A model generated the notes under the pieces. The model was not told the DNA's origin. It worked only from the letters and a program-made list of their open reading frames with translations, and did not search any database. Position numbers and translations under genes: made by a program. Of a stretch of DNA of 64,000 bases, positions 1 to 8,041 are shown piece after piece. The stretch is from Robertkochia solimangrovi. GTDB lineage: Bacteria > Bacteroidota > Bacteroidia > Flavobacteriales > Flavobacteriaceae. Numbering within the stretch: position 1 is the first letter of the stretch; each line of letters begins with the position of its first letter. Location: NCBI RefSeq assembly GCF_007279655.1, contig NZ_QKWN01000004.1, forward strand, positions 248,001 to 312,000. Direction: 5' to 3'.

Positions 1-233
1 ACAACCGGAACTACTACTGCCTCACCTCCGGAATTGATCATCCATAGTGTTCCTGCACCCAGCAATACGATGACCGCTGCGGCGATACGGATCCATGGAA
101 AGGTTTTTTTCTTAGGCGATTCTTCTGCAGTATCCAGCATTTCACTGAGTTTCCCCCACGATTCTGATGAAGGACTAACTTTTCTGCTCTCCAATACTTC
201 CCTAATCTTCTTATCTGAATTATGCTGTTCCAT
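1..233 (-). CDS. Anti-sigma-factor-like single-pass membrane protein (partial, 3' end outside window)
   Basis: The first 77 codons are visible and the rest lies beyond the window edge. About 45 hydrophilic residues, including an SxSWxKLSEMLD stretch common in Bacteroidota anti-sigma-like proteins, are followed by a Lys-rich stretch and one membrane segment (about residues 48-66, IAAAVIVLLGAG core). The ATG lies inside the end of the upstream sigma-factor gene, with 14 nt shared, so translation is probably coupled. Position and topology suggest that it holds the ECF sigma factor at the inner membrane through its cytoplasmic N-terminus. No enzyme motif is visible, so the anti-sigma role is inferred from context and topology only. 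Confidence 0.7.
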   Translation of the reverse strand, partial: MEQHNSDKKIREVLESRKVSPSSESWGKLSEMLDTAEESPKKKTFPWIRIAAAVIVLLGAGTLWMINSGGEAVVVPV

Positions 234-795
234 TTTCCTTAACCTTTAACGCATTGACACCTTCTTTTAAAATCTTCCTCGCTTTAAAAAGCTGTGATTT
301 GGAAGTACTTTCACTGATCGACAAAAGATCACTGATCTCCTTATGAGAATATCCCTCGATAGCATACATCAAAAAAACCGTACGATACCCATCAGGCAGA
401 TTGTCGATCATTCGCTGAATATATTCTGCATCCACATACAGATCTTCATACATTTCAAATTCTACGGATTCTTCATCGACCTCCTCCACTTTAAAAACAT
501 TCTTTTGTACCCTTAGATAATCGATACATTCACGAACCATGATCCGTCTTACCCAACCTTCAAAGCTCCCTTTCGACTGAAACTCTCCAAGGGAGGAGAA
601 AACCTTAAAAAAACCTTTGATCATTACATCCTCCGCAAACTGCAAATCATGGATATAATATCTGCAAACGCTAAGCATTTTTGAAGCATGCCGTTCATAG
701 ATCAACCGCTGTGCTTCACGATCGCCCAAAACAGCCTTTCTGATCAATGCAGATTCATTTCTATGTAACGGTATAACTTTCAACAAAGATTTCAT
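220..795 (-). CDS. ECF-type RNA polymerase sigma-70 factor
   Basis: This 191-residue protein has the two-domain ECF layout. Region 2 lies at about residues 25-92 (helices around FAEDVMIKGFFKVF), and a region 4 helix-turn-helix lies at about 125-180 (LPDGYRTVFLMYAIEGYSHK and SISESTSKSQLFKARK). An acidic linker separates them (EEVDEESVEFEMYED). It directs core RNA polymerase to a small regulon, probably controlled by the overlapping downstream membrane gene. The ATG is clear, and no TAnnTTTG box is seen upstream, as expected if the gene drives itself from a different promoter type. The family is certain; its signal and regulon cannot be read from the sequence. Confidence 0.93.
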   Translation of the reverse strand: MKSLLKVIPLHRNESALIRKAVLGDREAQRLIYERHASKMLSVCRYYIHDLQFAEDVMIKGFFKVFSSLGEFQSKGSFEGWVRRIMVRECIDYLRVQKNVFKVEEVDEESVEFEMYEDLYVDAEYIQRMIDNLPDGYRTVFLMYAIEGYSHKEISDLLSISESTSKSQLFKARKILKEGVNALKVKENGTA

Positions 796-950
796 TTGGT
801 TCTCTGTTTATATAGACGGGTTATCCGAATCAAAGGTTGCCTGAGTTTACATTTTTTTTTAAAATATTGAAAGGCGTCCTGAAACACACACGGATATAAA
901 ATGATAACAACCATTATACTGCCACAAATTTCCGGCAGCAGATAAAGTGG

Positions 951-1928
951 TTATTTCTTTCTTTCGATAACGTAATCCACCATTAACTTTAAAGCATTTC
1001 TGTACGGGGATTCGGGGTAAGTCATAAGAATATCAAGAGCTTGCTTCTGAAACTCAACCATCCTCTCTTCGGCATAATCAAGTCCGCCCCGCTCTTTCAC
1101 AAAAGCAATCACTTCCTTGACACGTTTTTTATCCTTGTTATGGTTTTTAACTGAATTTATGAGCCAGTTGCGCTCTTTTTTAGAAGCATTGTTCAAAGTA
1201 TAAATCAGCGGCAGTGTCATTTTCTGCTCCTTTAGATCAATTCCTGTAGGTTTCCCAATCGGACCATCTGTATAATCGAAAAGGTCATCTTTGATCTGGA
1301 AAGCCATTCCGATCAATTCTCCGAACTTTCTCATTTTTTCAACTTCCGGAGATCCCGGCAATACCGAGCACGCACCAAGACTACAACAGGCAGCGATCAG
1401 CGTTGCAGTTTTCTGACGGATGATCTCGTAATAGACTTCCTCCGTAATATCGAGTTGTCTTGCTTTTTCGATTTGCAGCAATTCCCCTTCACTCATCTCT
1501 CGAACGGCTACGGAAATAATCTTCAAAAGGTCGAAATCACCATTATCTATCGAAAGTAACAGTCCTTTTGAAAGCAGGTAATCTCCCACGAGTACGGCGA
1601 TCTTATTTTTCCATAAGGCATTGATAGAAAAGAATCCTCTTCGCCTGTTACTATCATCAACAACATCATCATGGACCAGTGTAGCGGTATGAATAAGTTC
1701 GATCACGGAGGCTCCTCGATAAGTACGGTCGTTAACTTTACCTTCAGAAACCATTTTGGCAACCAGAAAGACAAACATCGGCCTCATCTGCTTCCCCTTT
1801 CGATTTACGATATAATGAGTAATCCTGTTGAGAAGAGCTACTTTGGAAGACATGGACTCATAGAACTTTTTTTCAAAAAGTTCCATTTCCTTATAGATGG
1901 GCTGCTTAATTTGCTCTACGACCTTCAT
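951..1928 (-). CDS. Polyprenyl diphosphate synthase (long-chain E-prenyl transferase)
   Basis: The protein (325 residues) belongs to the class I trans-prenyltransferases, which add isopentenyl diphosphate to an allylic diphosphate. The first Asp-rich motif is DDVVD at 87-91 and the second is DDLFD at 214-218, both with intact Mg-binding aspartates. A small residue (Ala82) sits five places before the first motif, as in octaprenyl-type long-chain enzymes. Its likely job is therefore the menaquinone side chain (inference). A TATATTTG box ends only nine bases before the ATG, so the mRNA may be nearly leaderless. The gene is monocistronic by spacing: 155 bp follow it and 65 bp precede it. Confidence 0.92.
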   Translation of the reverse strand: MKVVEQIKQPIYKEMELFEKKFYESMSSKVALLNRITHYIVNRKGKQMRPMFVFLVAKMVSEGKVNDRTYRGASVIELIHTATLVHDDVVDDSNRRRGFFSINALWKNKIAVLVGDYLLSKGLLLSIDNGDFDLLKIISVAVREMSEGELLQIEKARQLDITEEVYYEIIRQKTATLIAACCSLGACSVLPGSPEVEKMRKFGELIGMAFQIKDDLFDYTDGPIGKPTGIDLKEQKMTLPLIYTLNNASKKERNWLINSVKNHNKDKKRVKEVIAFVKERGGLDYAEERMVEFQKQALDILMTYPESPYRNALKLMVDYVIERKK

Positions 1929-1936
1929 TGAGGATT

Positions 1937-1944
1937 CAAATATA
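1937..1944 (-). promoter_or_regulatory. Promoter -7 box TATATTTG for polyprenyl synthase
   Basis: This is a perfect match to the Bacteroidota -7 consensus TAnnTTTG on the minus strand. No clear TTG -33 element is seen at the usual distance. Its proximity to the ATG at 1928 implies a 5' leader of zero to a few bases. Confidence 0.45.
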
Positions 1945-1993
1945 CTATTTCGGAATTAAAGAATTACTATGCCACATTTCAGTTTCGTCAAGA

Positions 1994-3034
1994 TCAGGAT
2001 TTATTAGCCAACTGCCCGCAAGCAGCATCGATATCCTTCCCACGGGAACGTCTTACCGTAACAGTGATCCCATTATATTCAAGGGCTTCCTGATACATAC
2101 TTATGGCCGTATCGTCTGCCTGCCTGAACTCGTCATCCCCAATGGGGTTATATTCGATAAGATTCACTTTGGACGGTGCGAATTTACAGAATCTGATCAG
2201 GGCATCCACGTCTTTTTTACGATCATTGATCCCTTTCCATACCACATATTCATAGGTGATACGGCTTTTGGTACAGGAATACCAATATTCCAGCGCCTGC
2301 CTGAGTTCGCTCAACGGAAAATGCTCATTGAAGGGCATAATAGAAGTTCTTACCTCATCGATAGCAGAGTGCAGGGAAACTGCCAGCTTAAACTTCACCC
2401 CATCATCAGCAAGCTTGCGAATCATTTTAGGAACACCACTGGTAGAAACAGTGATACGCTTAGGCGACATCCCTAAACCATCGGAAGAAGTGATCATATC
2501 AATAGCCTTGATCACATTATTATAATTCATCAAAGGCTCTCCCATCCCCATAAAAACAATATTCGAAAGAGGCCGGTCATAATACAATCTGCTTTCATTA
2601 TCGATAGCTACCACCTGATCATATATTTCGTCCGGATTAAGGTTACGCATGCGTTTAAGCTTTGCAGTGGCGCAGAATTTACAATCAAGACTGCAACCCA
2701 CCTGGCTTGAAACACAAGCGGTAGTTCGGGTTGGGGTGGGAATTAGTACCGATTCTACGATAAGATCATCATGCAGACGCACTGCATTTTTGATCGTCCC
2801 ATCGGAACTACGCTGCATGGTATCTACCCTGATATTATTGATCACAAAATTAGCTTCTAGCATACTTCGTGTATCCAGTGAAAGATTGGTCATAGCCTCA
2901 AAGGAATAAACCGCTTTTCCCCACAACCATTCATATACCTGATTCCCTCTGAATGCTTTATCTCCCTGAGCGACAAAGAATTCCCTTAATTGCTCACGGG
3001 TTAAAGCCCTGATGTCCTTTTTCTTGATCTCCAT
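1994..3034 (-). CDS. rlmN: Dual-specificity 23S rRNA/tRNA adenine C2-methyltransferase RlmN
   Basis: This radical-SAM enzyme methylates C2 of A2503 in 23S rRNA and A37 in tRNAs. From the chosen start it has 346 residues. The 4Fe-4S cysteines are C114, C118 and C121 (CSLDCKFC), and the methyl-carrier cysteine near the C-terminus is C339 (AACGQLA). The open frame extends to a TTG at 3043, but that TTG is part of a TATCTTTG promoter box. The ATG at 3034 is therefore the believable start, and it fits the family N-terminus. It follows queA after a strongly structured intergenic RNA. Start and function are both well supported. Confidence 0.95.
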   Translation of the reverse strand: MEIKKKDIRALTREQLREFFVAQGDKAFRGNQVYEWLWGKAVYSFEAMTNLSLDTRSMLEANFVINNIRVDTMQRSSDGTIKNAVRLHDDLIVESVLIPTPTRTTACVSSQVGCSLDCKFCATAKLKRMRNLNPDEIYDQVVAIDNESRLYYDRPLSNIVFMGMGEPLMNYNNVIKAIDMITSSDGLGMSPKRITVSTSGVPKMIRKLADDGVKFKLAVSLHSAIDEVRTSIMPFNEHFPLSELRQALEYWYSCTKSRITYEYVVWKGINDRKKDVDALIRFCKFAPSKVNLIEYNPIGDDEFRQADDTAISMYQEALEYNGITVTVRRSRGKDIDAACGQLANKS

Positions 3035-3040
3035 TGTGTA

Positions 3041-3048
3041 CAAAGATA
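3041..3048 (-). promoter_or_regulatory. Promoter -7 box TATCTTTG for rlmN
   Basis: This perfect TAnnTTTG match on the minus strand ends seven bases before the rlmN ATG (3034). Transcription would then start at or next to the ATG, giving a leaderless or near-leaderless mRNA. No convincing -33 element is visible. Confidence 0.5.
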
Positions 3049-3087
3049 TATTTATTCCCAGTTTAAAGAAAACATTAGGTGTAGCAT

Positions 3088-3182
3088 AAAAAAAACCGTC
3101 TTAAAAGTCGGCTTGGTATTCTTTGAAATACCGCTGCAGAATATCTACAGGAGATATTCGATGCTACTAACTTTTAAGACAG
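3088..3182 (-). terminator. Branched hairpin with U-tract downstream of queA (terminator or small RNA)
   Basis: On the minus strand GTCTTAAAAGT (3171-3180 region) pairs perfectly with ACTTTTAAGAC (3098-3108), extendable by wobbles, and is followed by eight U (3088-3095). The about 60-nt interior holds two further perfect hairpins: GAATATCT/AGATATTC (3139-3146 with 3152-3159) and GGTATT/AATACC (3115-3120 with 3127-3132). The whole is a three-way junction closed by an 11-12 bp stem. It starts about 20 nt after the queA stop. It can serve as the queA terminator, but it is far more elaborate than the other terminators in the window. Confidence 0.75.
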
Positions 3183-3205
3183 TCTGAATTATATCGATCG
3201 AATCC

Positions 3206-4255
3206 TTAAAGGATCAGCATCGCATCACCGTAAGAATAGAACTTATATCCTTCTTTTACCGCTTCCTTATAAGCCTTCATGATCAGGTCATGACCTGCAA
3301 ATGCAGAGACCATCATAAGTAAGGTTGATTTTGGTGTATGGAAATTCGTTACCATACAGTCTGCAATACTAAAATCGTATGGAGGGAAAATGAATTTATT
3401 AGTCCACCCTTCATAAGAATTCAAGGTCTTCTCGGAAGAAACTGAACTTTCCAGTCCACGCATTACCGTAGTACCGATAGCACAAACTTTTTTCTTATTC
3501 TTTTTGGCATTGTTTACAGTATCTGCAGCTCTCTCTTCGATGAATAATTCTTCACTATCCATTTTATGTTTTGACAGGTCTTCCACCTCTACCGGGTTGA
3601 ATGTACCTAATCCGACATGCAGGGTCATTTCAGCAAAGTTCACACCTTTGATCTCAAGTCGTTTCAAAAGATGTTTTGAAAAGTGAAGACCTGCAGTAGG
3701 TGCTGCAACAGCTCCTTCGCTCTTAGCATAGATGGTTTGATAACGATCCTCATCTTCCGGCTCAACGGCTCTTTTGATATATTTTGGCAGTGGCGTTTCA
3801 CCGAGTTCATTCAGTTTATCTCTGAATTCATCATAAGAACCATCGTAAAGGAAACGCAGGGTTCTTCCACGTGAAGTCGTATTATCGATCACTTCAGCAA
3901 CCAGGCTTTCATCATCACCGAAATACAATTTATTACCAATTCTTATTTTACGAGCCGGATCTACCAAAACATCCCAAAGACGTTGCTCAACATTGAGCTC
4001 TCTTAATAAGAATACTTCGATTCTCGCACCGGTCTTTTCTTTGTTTCCGAAGAGACGAGCAGGGAACACCTTGGTATTGTTCAGTACCATTACATCTCCT
4101 TCATCAAAATATTCGATCAGGTCTTTAAATTGACGATGCTCGATCTTTCCATCTTTACGATGGATCACCATTAAACGGGCTTCATCACGGTTTTCAGAGG
4201 GATACTCTGCAAGCAATTCCTTTGGAAGGTCAAAATTAAAGTGCGATAATTTCAT
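3206..4255 (-). CDS. queA: S-adenosylmethionine:tRNA ribosyltransferase-isomerase QueA
   Basis: QueA transfers and isomerises the ribosyl part of SAM onto preQ1 at the wobble base of GUN tRNAs, forming epoxyqueuosine. The 349-residue length is normal. Family blocks are intact: the N-terminal [20 protein letters not shown], the [16 protein letters not shown] region, the [10 protein letters not shown] block at about 185-195 and the ATG at 4255. The gene has its own promoter (TATATTTG at 4384-4391) and a roughly 120-nt leader with two predicted hairpins. No other queuosine gene lies nearby. Confidence 0.96.
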   Translation of the reverse strand: MKLSHFNFDLPKELLAEYPSENRDEARLMVIHRKDGKIEHRQFKDLIEYFDEGDVMVLNNTKVFPARLFGNKEKTGARIEVFLLRELNVEQRLWDVLVDPARKIRIGNKLYFGDDESLVAEVIDNTTSRGRTLRFLYDGSYDEFRDKLNELGETPLPKYIKRAVEPEDEDRYQTIYAKSEGAVAAPTAGLHFSKHLLKRLEIKGVNFAEMTLHVGLGTFNPVEVEDLSKHKMDSEELFIEERAADTVNNAKKNKKKVCAIGTTVMRGLESSVSSEKTLNSYEGWTNKFIFPPYDFSIADCMVTNFHTPKSTLLMMVSAFAGHDLIMKAYKEAVKEGYKFYSYGDAMLIL

Positions 4256-4316
4256 TTGAATATAGATTTACCAAAGCCGGGTATGACGGAGATCTGCCCC
4301 AAAAATATCCGACTTC

Positions 4317-4383
4317 AAGTGTTTTATGGTCCAGTGAATACGTATCAGTAACACTTTTCCCACAATAATAATTTTAGCGTGGG
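4317..4383 (-). other. Structured 5' leader of queA (two hairpins)
   Basis: Just downstream of the promoter the minus-strand transcript can form CCCAC/GTGGG (4379-4383 with 4359-4363, 15-nt loop). It can then form AAGTGTT/AACACTT (4350-4356 with 4317-4323, 26-nt loop). There is no U-tract, so these are not intrinsic terminators. The sequence does not match the preQ1-I core that I know. Function is unknown. Confidence 0.35.
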
Positions 4384-4415
4384 CAAATATACAATATCGG
4401 AATAGGGGTTGTCAA
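4384..4415 (-). promoter_or_regulatory. Promoter of queA (TTG-N21-TATATTTG)
   Basis: The -7 box TATATTTG (4384-4391) has a TTG at 4413-4415, with 21 nt between, on the minus strand. This is within the spacing used by Bacteroidota sigma factor. The predicted transcript begins near 4378. Confidence 0.6.
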
Positions 4416-4456
4416 GGAAATCGCCAATTATTTACAGGACAGTAAATCAGGCTACT

Positions 4457-5683
4457 TTAATCTAAAGTCTCTACCTCAAATCCAATACTCTTCATATCGT
4501 TCCAGAAATCGGGATAAGATTTTGAAACAACCTCGGCATCGTTGATGATGATCGGCACCTTCATCGCCAATGGAGCGAAGGCCATAGCCATTCTATGGTC
4601 GTTATAAGTATCGATGGCAATATCGCGGTTAATTCGTCCTCCGGCTTCAAGATGTAGCGACTTATCGGTTACCTCAATTTGCGCTCCCAGCTTCCCAAGC
4701 TCAGTTTTTAATGCCTCAAGACGGTCTGTTTCTTTGATTTTCAGCGTGTGTAATCCGGTAAGCTCACATCCAATACCTAACCCAAAACAGGTCACGGCAA
4801 TGGTCTGCGCTATATCCGGAGCATCAGAAAGGTCATATACCACCTTCTGTACATCGGAAATATTTCCTGATGTCAAAACAACGGTATGATCGTTGAATTC
4901 TGAATTGACTCCCATAGGCACATAAAGATCCTGCAGAACACTATCACCCTGCAAACTGTTTTGCTTATAACTACTAAGATCGATATGAGCACTTTCTGCC
5001 AATGCAGCGATGCTATAGAAATAAGATGCAGAACTCCAGTCTGATTCCACCGTTAATACTTTAGCATCCACCGCTGATTTAGGTTGTATGTTGATCACGG
5101 AACCTTCAAACGACGTGGTGATTCCGATCTCATTTAAAAGTGCCAGTGTCATTTTGATATAAGGCACAGAAGTGATCTTGCCTTCCAAATGCAGTTCCAA
5201 ACCATTTTCAAGGCCAGGAGCGATCAGCAGTAATGCAGAAATATACTGACTACTAACATTTGCTGCCATCACTACCTTATTCTTCTCCAGCGACCTCCCC
5301 TTAATCTTCAAAGGAGGAAATCCTTCTTCAGCCACATAGGAAATGTCGGCACCAAGCTGACGAAGTGCATCGACAAGAATACTAATCGGACGTTCGGTCA
5401 TTCGCTGAGAGCCTGTAAGCACAACTTCCTTCCCCGGACTACATGCAAAAAACGCGGTAAGAAATCGCATCGCAGTACCAGCATGGTGAATATCTACGGT
5501 ACCCTTATCGGTCATTACCCCCTTACTCATCACTCGACTGTCGTCTGAATTGGAAAGATTAGCGATCTCCAGATCCGGGTATAATGCACGAAGCAATAAT
5601 AAACGGTTGCTTTCACTCTTAGAACCGGTGATATTGATCGCTGATTTCAGCTGACGATTATTGGCGGTGAGACGTAGTTTCAA
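4457..5683 (-). CDS. aroA: 3-phosphoshikimate 1-carboxyvinyltransferase (EPSP synthase)
   Basis: AroA joins phosphoenolpyruvate to shikimate 3-phosphate in the sixth step of the shikimate pathway. The 408-residue protein has GSKSESNR at 20-27, HAGTAMRFLTAFFA near 65-78, LSDAPDIAQT and the C-terminal YNDHRMAMAFAPLA block. The start is a TTG at 5683: no in-frame ATG lies upstream, and starting later would remove the conserved N-terminus. Only 35 nt separate it from the strong terminator after the upstream MazG-like gene, and no promoter box is seen there. How aroA is transcribed is therefore unclear (readthrough or an atypical promoter). It lies away from the aromatic operon at 11.5-15.5 kb. 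Confidence 0.95.
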   Translation of the reverse strand: MKLRLTANNRQLKSAINITGSKSESNRLLLLRALYPDLEIANLSNSDDSRVMSKGVMTDKGTVDIHHAGTAMRFLTAFFACSPGKEVVLTGSQRMTERPISILVDALRQLGADISYVAEEGFPPLKIKGRSLEKNKVVMAANVSSQYISALLLIAPGLENGLELHLEGKITSVPYIKMTLALLNEIGITTSFEGSVINIQPKSAVDAKVLTVESDWSSASYFYSIAALAESAHIDLSSYKQNSLQGDSVLQDLYVPMGVNSEFNDHTVVLTSGNISDVQKVVYDLSDAPDIAQTIAVTCFGLGIGCELTGLHTLKIKETDRLEALKTELGKLGAQIEVTDKSLHLEAGGRINRDIAIDTYNDHRMAMAFAPLAMKVPIIINDAEVVSKSYPDFWNDMKSIGFEVETLD

Positions 5684-5720
5684 AATATGTGGAGTTTTAG
5701 ACTTAAAGCAGGTAAAAATA

Positions 5721-5750
5721 AAAAGATTCCCGCGGTTGCGGGAATCTTTT
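5721..5750. terminator. Bidirectional intrinsic terminator after the MazG-like gene
   Basis: A perfect 13-bp stem (5721-5733 with 5738-5750; core GATTCCCGC/GCGGGAATC) has a 4-nt loop and T-rich flanks on both strands. The stem overlaps the last two bases of the MazG-like stop codon. Confidence 0.9.
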
Positions 5751-6075
5751 ATTTTAATTTTTCATTGTTATGATGTCGGTCATGATCCCTTTTGGTCTTC
5801 TTCTCCATTTTCTGATCGAAACTTTTCTGAAGATCTATTCCAGTTTGGTTTGCCAGGCATAACACGACAAAAACGACATCGGCAAGTTCTTCACCGAGAT
5901 CCTTATCCTTATCACTTTCCTTTTCACTTTGCTCCCCATACCTTCGGGCAATGATCCTGGCCACTTCCCCTACCTCTTCGGTAAGCTGGGCCATATTGGT
6001 CAATTCATTAAAATAGCGAACACCGTGCTCCTTTATCCATTTATCAACTACTAGTTGGGCATTCTTTATTTCCAT
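5749..6075 (-). CDS. MazG-like nucleotide pyrophosphohydrolase
   Basis: This small 108-residue all-alpha NTP pyrophosphohydrolase of the MazG/iMazG type hydrolyses non-canonical or excess (d)NTPs to monophosphates. The metal-binding pattern is intact: EEVGE (E33, E34, E37) and EELAD (E63, D66). The C-terminus is a short basic and His-rich tail (RDHDRHHNNEKLK). It begins two bases before the stop of the DUF3857 gene upstream, so it is the last gene of the operon running from rsgA or dtd and ends in a strong terminator. Its in vivo substrate cannot be told from sequence. Confidence 0.88.
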   Translation of the reverse strand: MEIKNAQLVVDKWIKEHGVRYFNELTNMAQLTEEVGEVARIIARRYGEQSEKESDKDKDLGEELADVVFVVLCLANQTGIDLQKSFDQKMEKKTKRDHDRHHNNEKLK

Positions 6076-6077
6076 TA

Positions 6078-8021
6078 TCAGGCTTTAATTAGTACCAATT
6101 TTTCCGATTGCTTTTTGATGACCTGATTAAAATATTCTTTCAGTGCATCATAATACAAAGCGGGTACAATATCGGTATTTATTTCTGAAGTCACCATAAC
6201 CTGAACATTGTTTCCGGCAGATTTCAACACATATGTGAACTTACCAAGATTATCCGGCAACGAAAGTGCGGCGCTTTCAGGAAGTGTTTCTATCTTATAT
6301 CCTTCCGGAAGTCCGATATTGATCATAAAACGATCCTGCTTTGGATACACGAAATCAAGTGGGAATTCCCGCTTATCCAGTTTTAGTGGATTTTCAGAAT
6401 CGGTAAGGAAGAATAATGGAGAGACATAGATCTTCCCATCGATAAATTCCACACCGGTATCTTTATGAAAACTATAGGTCTCTGTAATAGGCTTACCAAG
6501 ATTTTCCATATCATCAAGCTGATATTCATCTACCTCAATACCGAGATATCTGTTTTCAAGTTTTTCCAGATATTCTTCATTATCCACATTGAAATAATTT
6601 GAGCGGAATTCATAAGCGAGATGATCGGTAACCTGCCTTCTCAACTTACCATCAATTGCTCCTTGCGGATCGATCTTCACCTGCATGTTCATAACTTCCT
6701 TAGACGACATGGCCGGAGTCATATCCACTTCCACCGATGACCCATTTTCACGTATCATTCTACCATTCCAGTTCAGAACACGATGTGGCAGAATGTTCGG
6801 TAATGCAAACTTTTCAGTAGCATCGAGCAATACGATACCTTCGTTAAGCTCTATACCACAAATCACATAGTTAAATCCGTCACTTGTAGGATAGAGGGGT
6901 ATTCCGTTTGATTTTGTACTCACCAATACCGGATTTGCGGTAATTCCGGCAAAACGCATCATTGAAGTCATCATAAGATTGATCTCAGCAACGTTTCCTA
7001 CACCCTCCTTGAAGGCCTTACGAACACCATCGCTACAACCGTATCCCACATATTCATTCCAATTCATTTTCTGTTTCACAAAATTGAAAATAATAGCGAT
7101 CCTTTCCTGAGGATTCGAGGTAGCCGCGATTAGCGGGTTCAACTCATCTTCAAAATATCCGGTCTTTTTCAATTCATCTCCGAAGCTGCTATACCCATAG
7201 ATGGATTTGGTCACATCATTCCAGTTGTGTGAATAACTTTTATAATAGGAGCCTGGAATTTCTATCTGATTTAATTCATAATACACACTACTTCTATAGT
7301 TGTCGATATTATCAACAAATGCTTCACCTTTCATCGAAGGCACATTATCCAGTTCATATTTTTCAACCAGGTTATAACCATCAACAATCTGACTGCTAAC
7401 CTTATCAACTTCAGGCCTTACAGGCATATAACCTTTGAAGAGTGGTTTGAACTTAAAATATTCAGGAGCACTGAAACTCGACTCAAGTCTTTTGATAGGC
7501 ACTCCCAACTGAAACCTGTATTCAGGAATATAGAAATAATAAGGGGAGGTAATACGATATTTATATTCAACCACACACCCTTCTTTGATATTCGGCAGGG
7601 TAAAGGTCTCCTTGATCCTTCCTTTACTAATCTCTTCCTTAAAGATCCCATCTTTCTCTAGCTTAGTCTCTTCAATCTTTCCGTCAACCATAGTGTAAGT
7701 GACCGCTTTAAGCCCTGAAACCACATCTGCTCCTTCACTTCCATCGCGCAAATAGACCGTTTCAGTCGCGTAGTCGAATCCGTCTTTATTATAGATCTTT
7801 ACGCGCTCCTGAATCTCAGTAATCAGTTTTATTTCACCGTTATAGTAGGTAAAATAAGAGGACCGCTCCTTAAACAAATAGGCTGCAGCAGCATCAGGTT
7901 CAAGAGGATGTTGTTTTTCTTCGATCTCTTCTTCGGATACCTTGCCAAATTTATAGTTCTGCCCCATAGAAACAGAAGCGGCACCTACCAGAAGGAAACA
8001 GCTAACAATCAATTTTTTCAT
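6078..8021 (-). CDS. DUF3857 / transglutaminase-like exported protein, catalytic triad lost
   Basis: This exported protein has 647 residues. Residues 1-20 form a signal peptide (MKKLIVSCFLLVGAASVSMG). A DUF3857 beta-sandwich domain covers about 45-230 and a transglutaminase-core-like domain about 295-410, followed by a C-terminal beta-rich part. Compared with the adjacent paralogue, the catalytic Cys is Val344 (in GVGNVAEINLM) and the His is Tyr385. The Asp (D400, LLDAT) remains. It is therefore probably not an active transglutaminase or protease and may act as a binding partner. It sits 20 nt after its paralogue in one operon. The exact role of the family is not established. Confidence 0.85.
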   Translation of the reverse strand: MKKLIVSCFLLVGAASVSMGQNYKFGKVSEEEIEEKQHPLEPDAAAAYLFKERSSYFTYYNGEIKLITEIQERVKIYNKDGFDYATETVYLRDGSEGADVVSGLKAVTYTMVDGKIEETKLEKDGIFKEEISKGRIKETFTLPNIKEGCVVEYKYRITSPYYFYIPEYRFQLGVPIKRLESSFSAPEYFKFKPLFKGYMPVRPEVDKVSSQIVDGYNLVEKYELDNVPSMKGEAFVDNIDNYRSSVYYELNQIEIPGSYYKSYSHNWNDVTKSIYGYSSFGDELKKTGYFEDELNPLIAATSNPQERIAIIFNFVKQKMNWNEYVGYGCSDGVRKAFKEGVGNVAEINLMMTSMMRFAGITANPVLVSTKSNGIPLYPTSDGFNYVICGIELNEGIVLLDATEKFALPNILPHRVLNWNGRMIRENGSSVEVDMTPAMSSKEVMNMQVKIDPQGAIDGKLRRQVTDHLAYEFRSNYFNVDNEEYLEKLENRYLGIEVDEYQLDDMENLGKPITETYSFHKDTGVEFIDGKIYVSPLFFLTDSENPLKLDKREFPLDFVYPKQDRFMINIGLPEGYKIETLPESAALSLPDNLGKFTYVLKSAGNNVQVMVTSEINTDIVPALYYDALKEYFNQVIKKQSEKLVLIKA

Positions 8022-8041
8022 AGTATGATATTTAAAAAGTA

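Noticed and set aside
1928-2476. 182-residue plus-strand open frame opposite rlmN
   Set aside because: It lies entirely on the complement of a clearly real rlmN gene and has no family features. It is a shadow frame.
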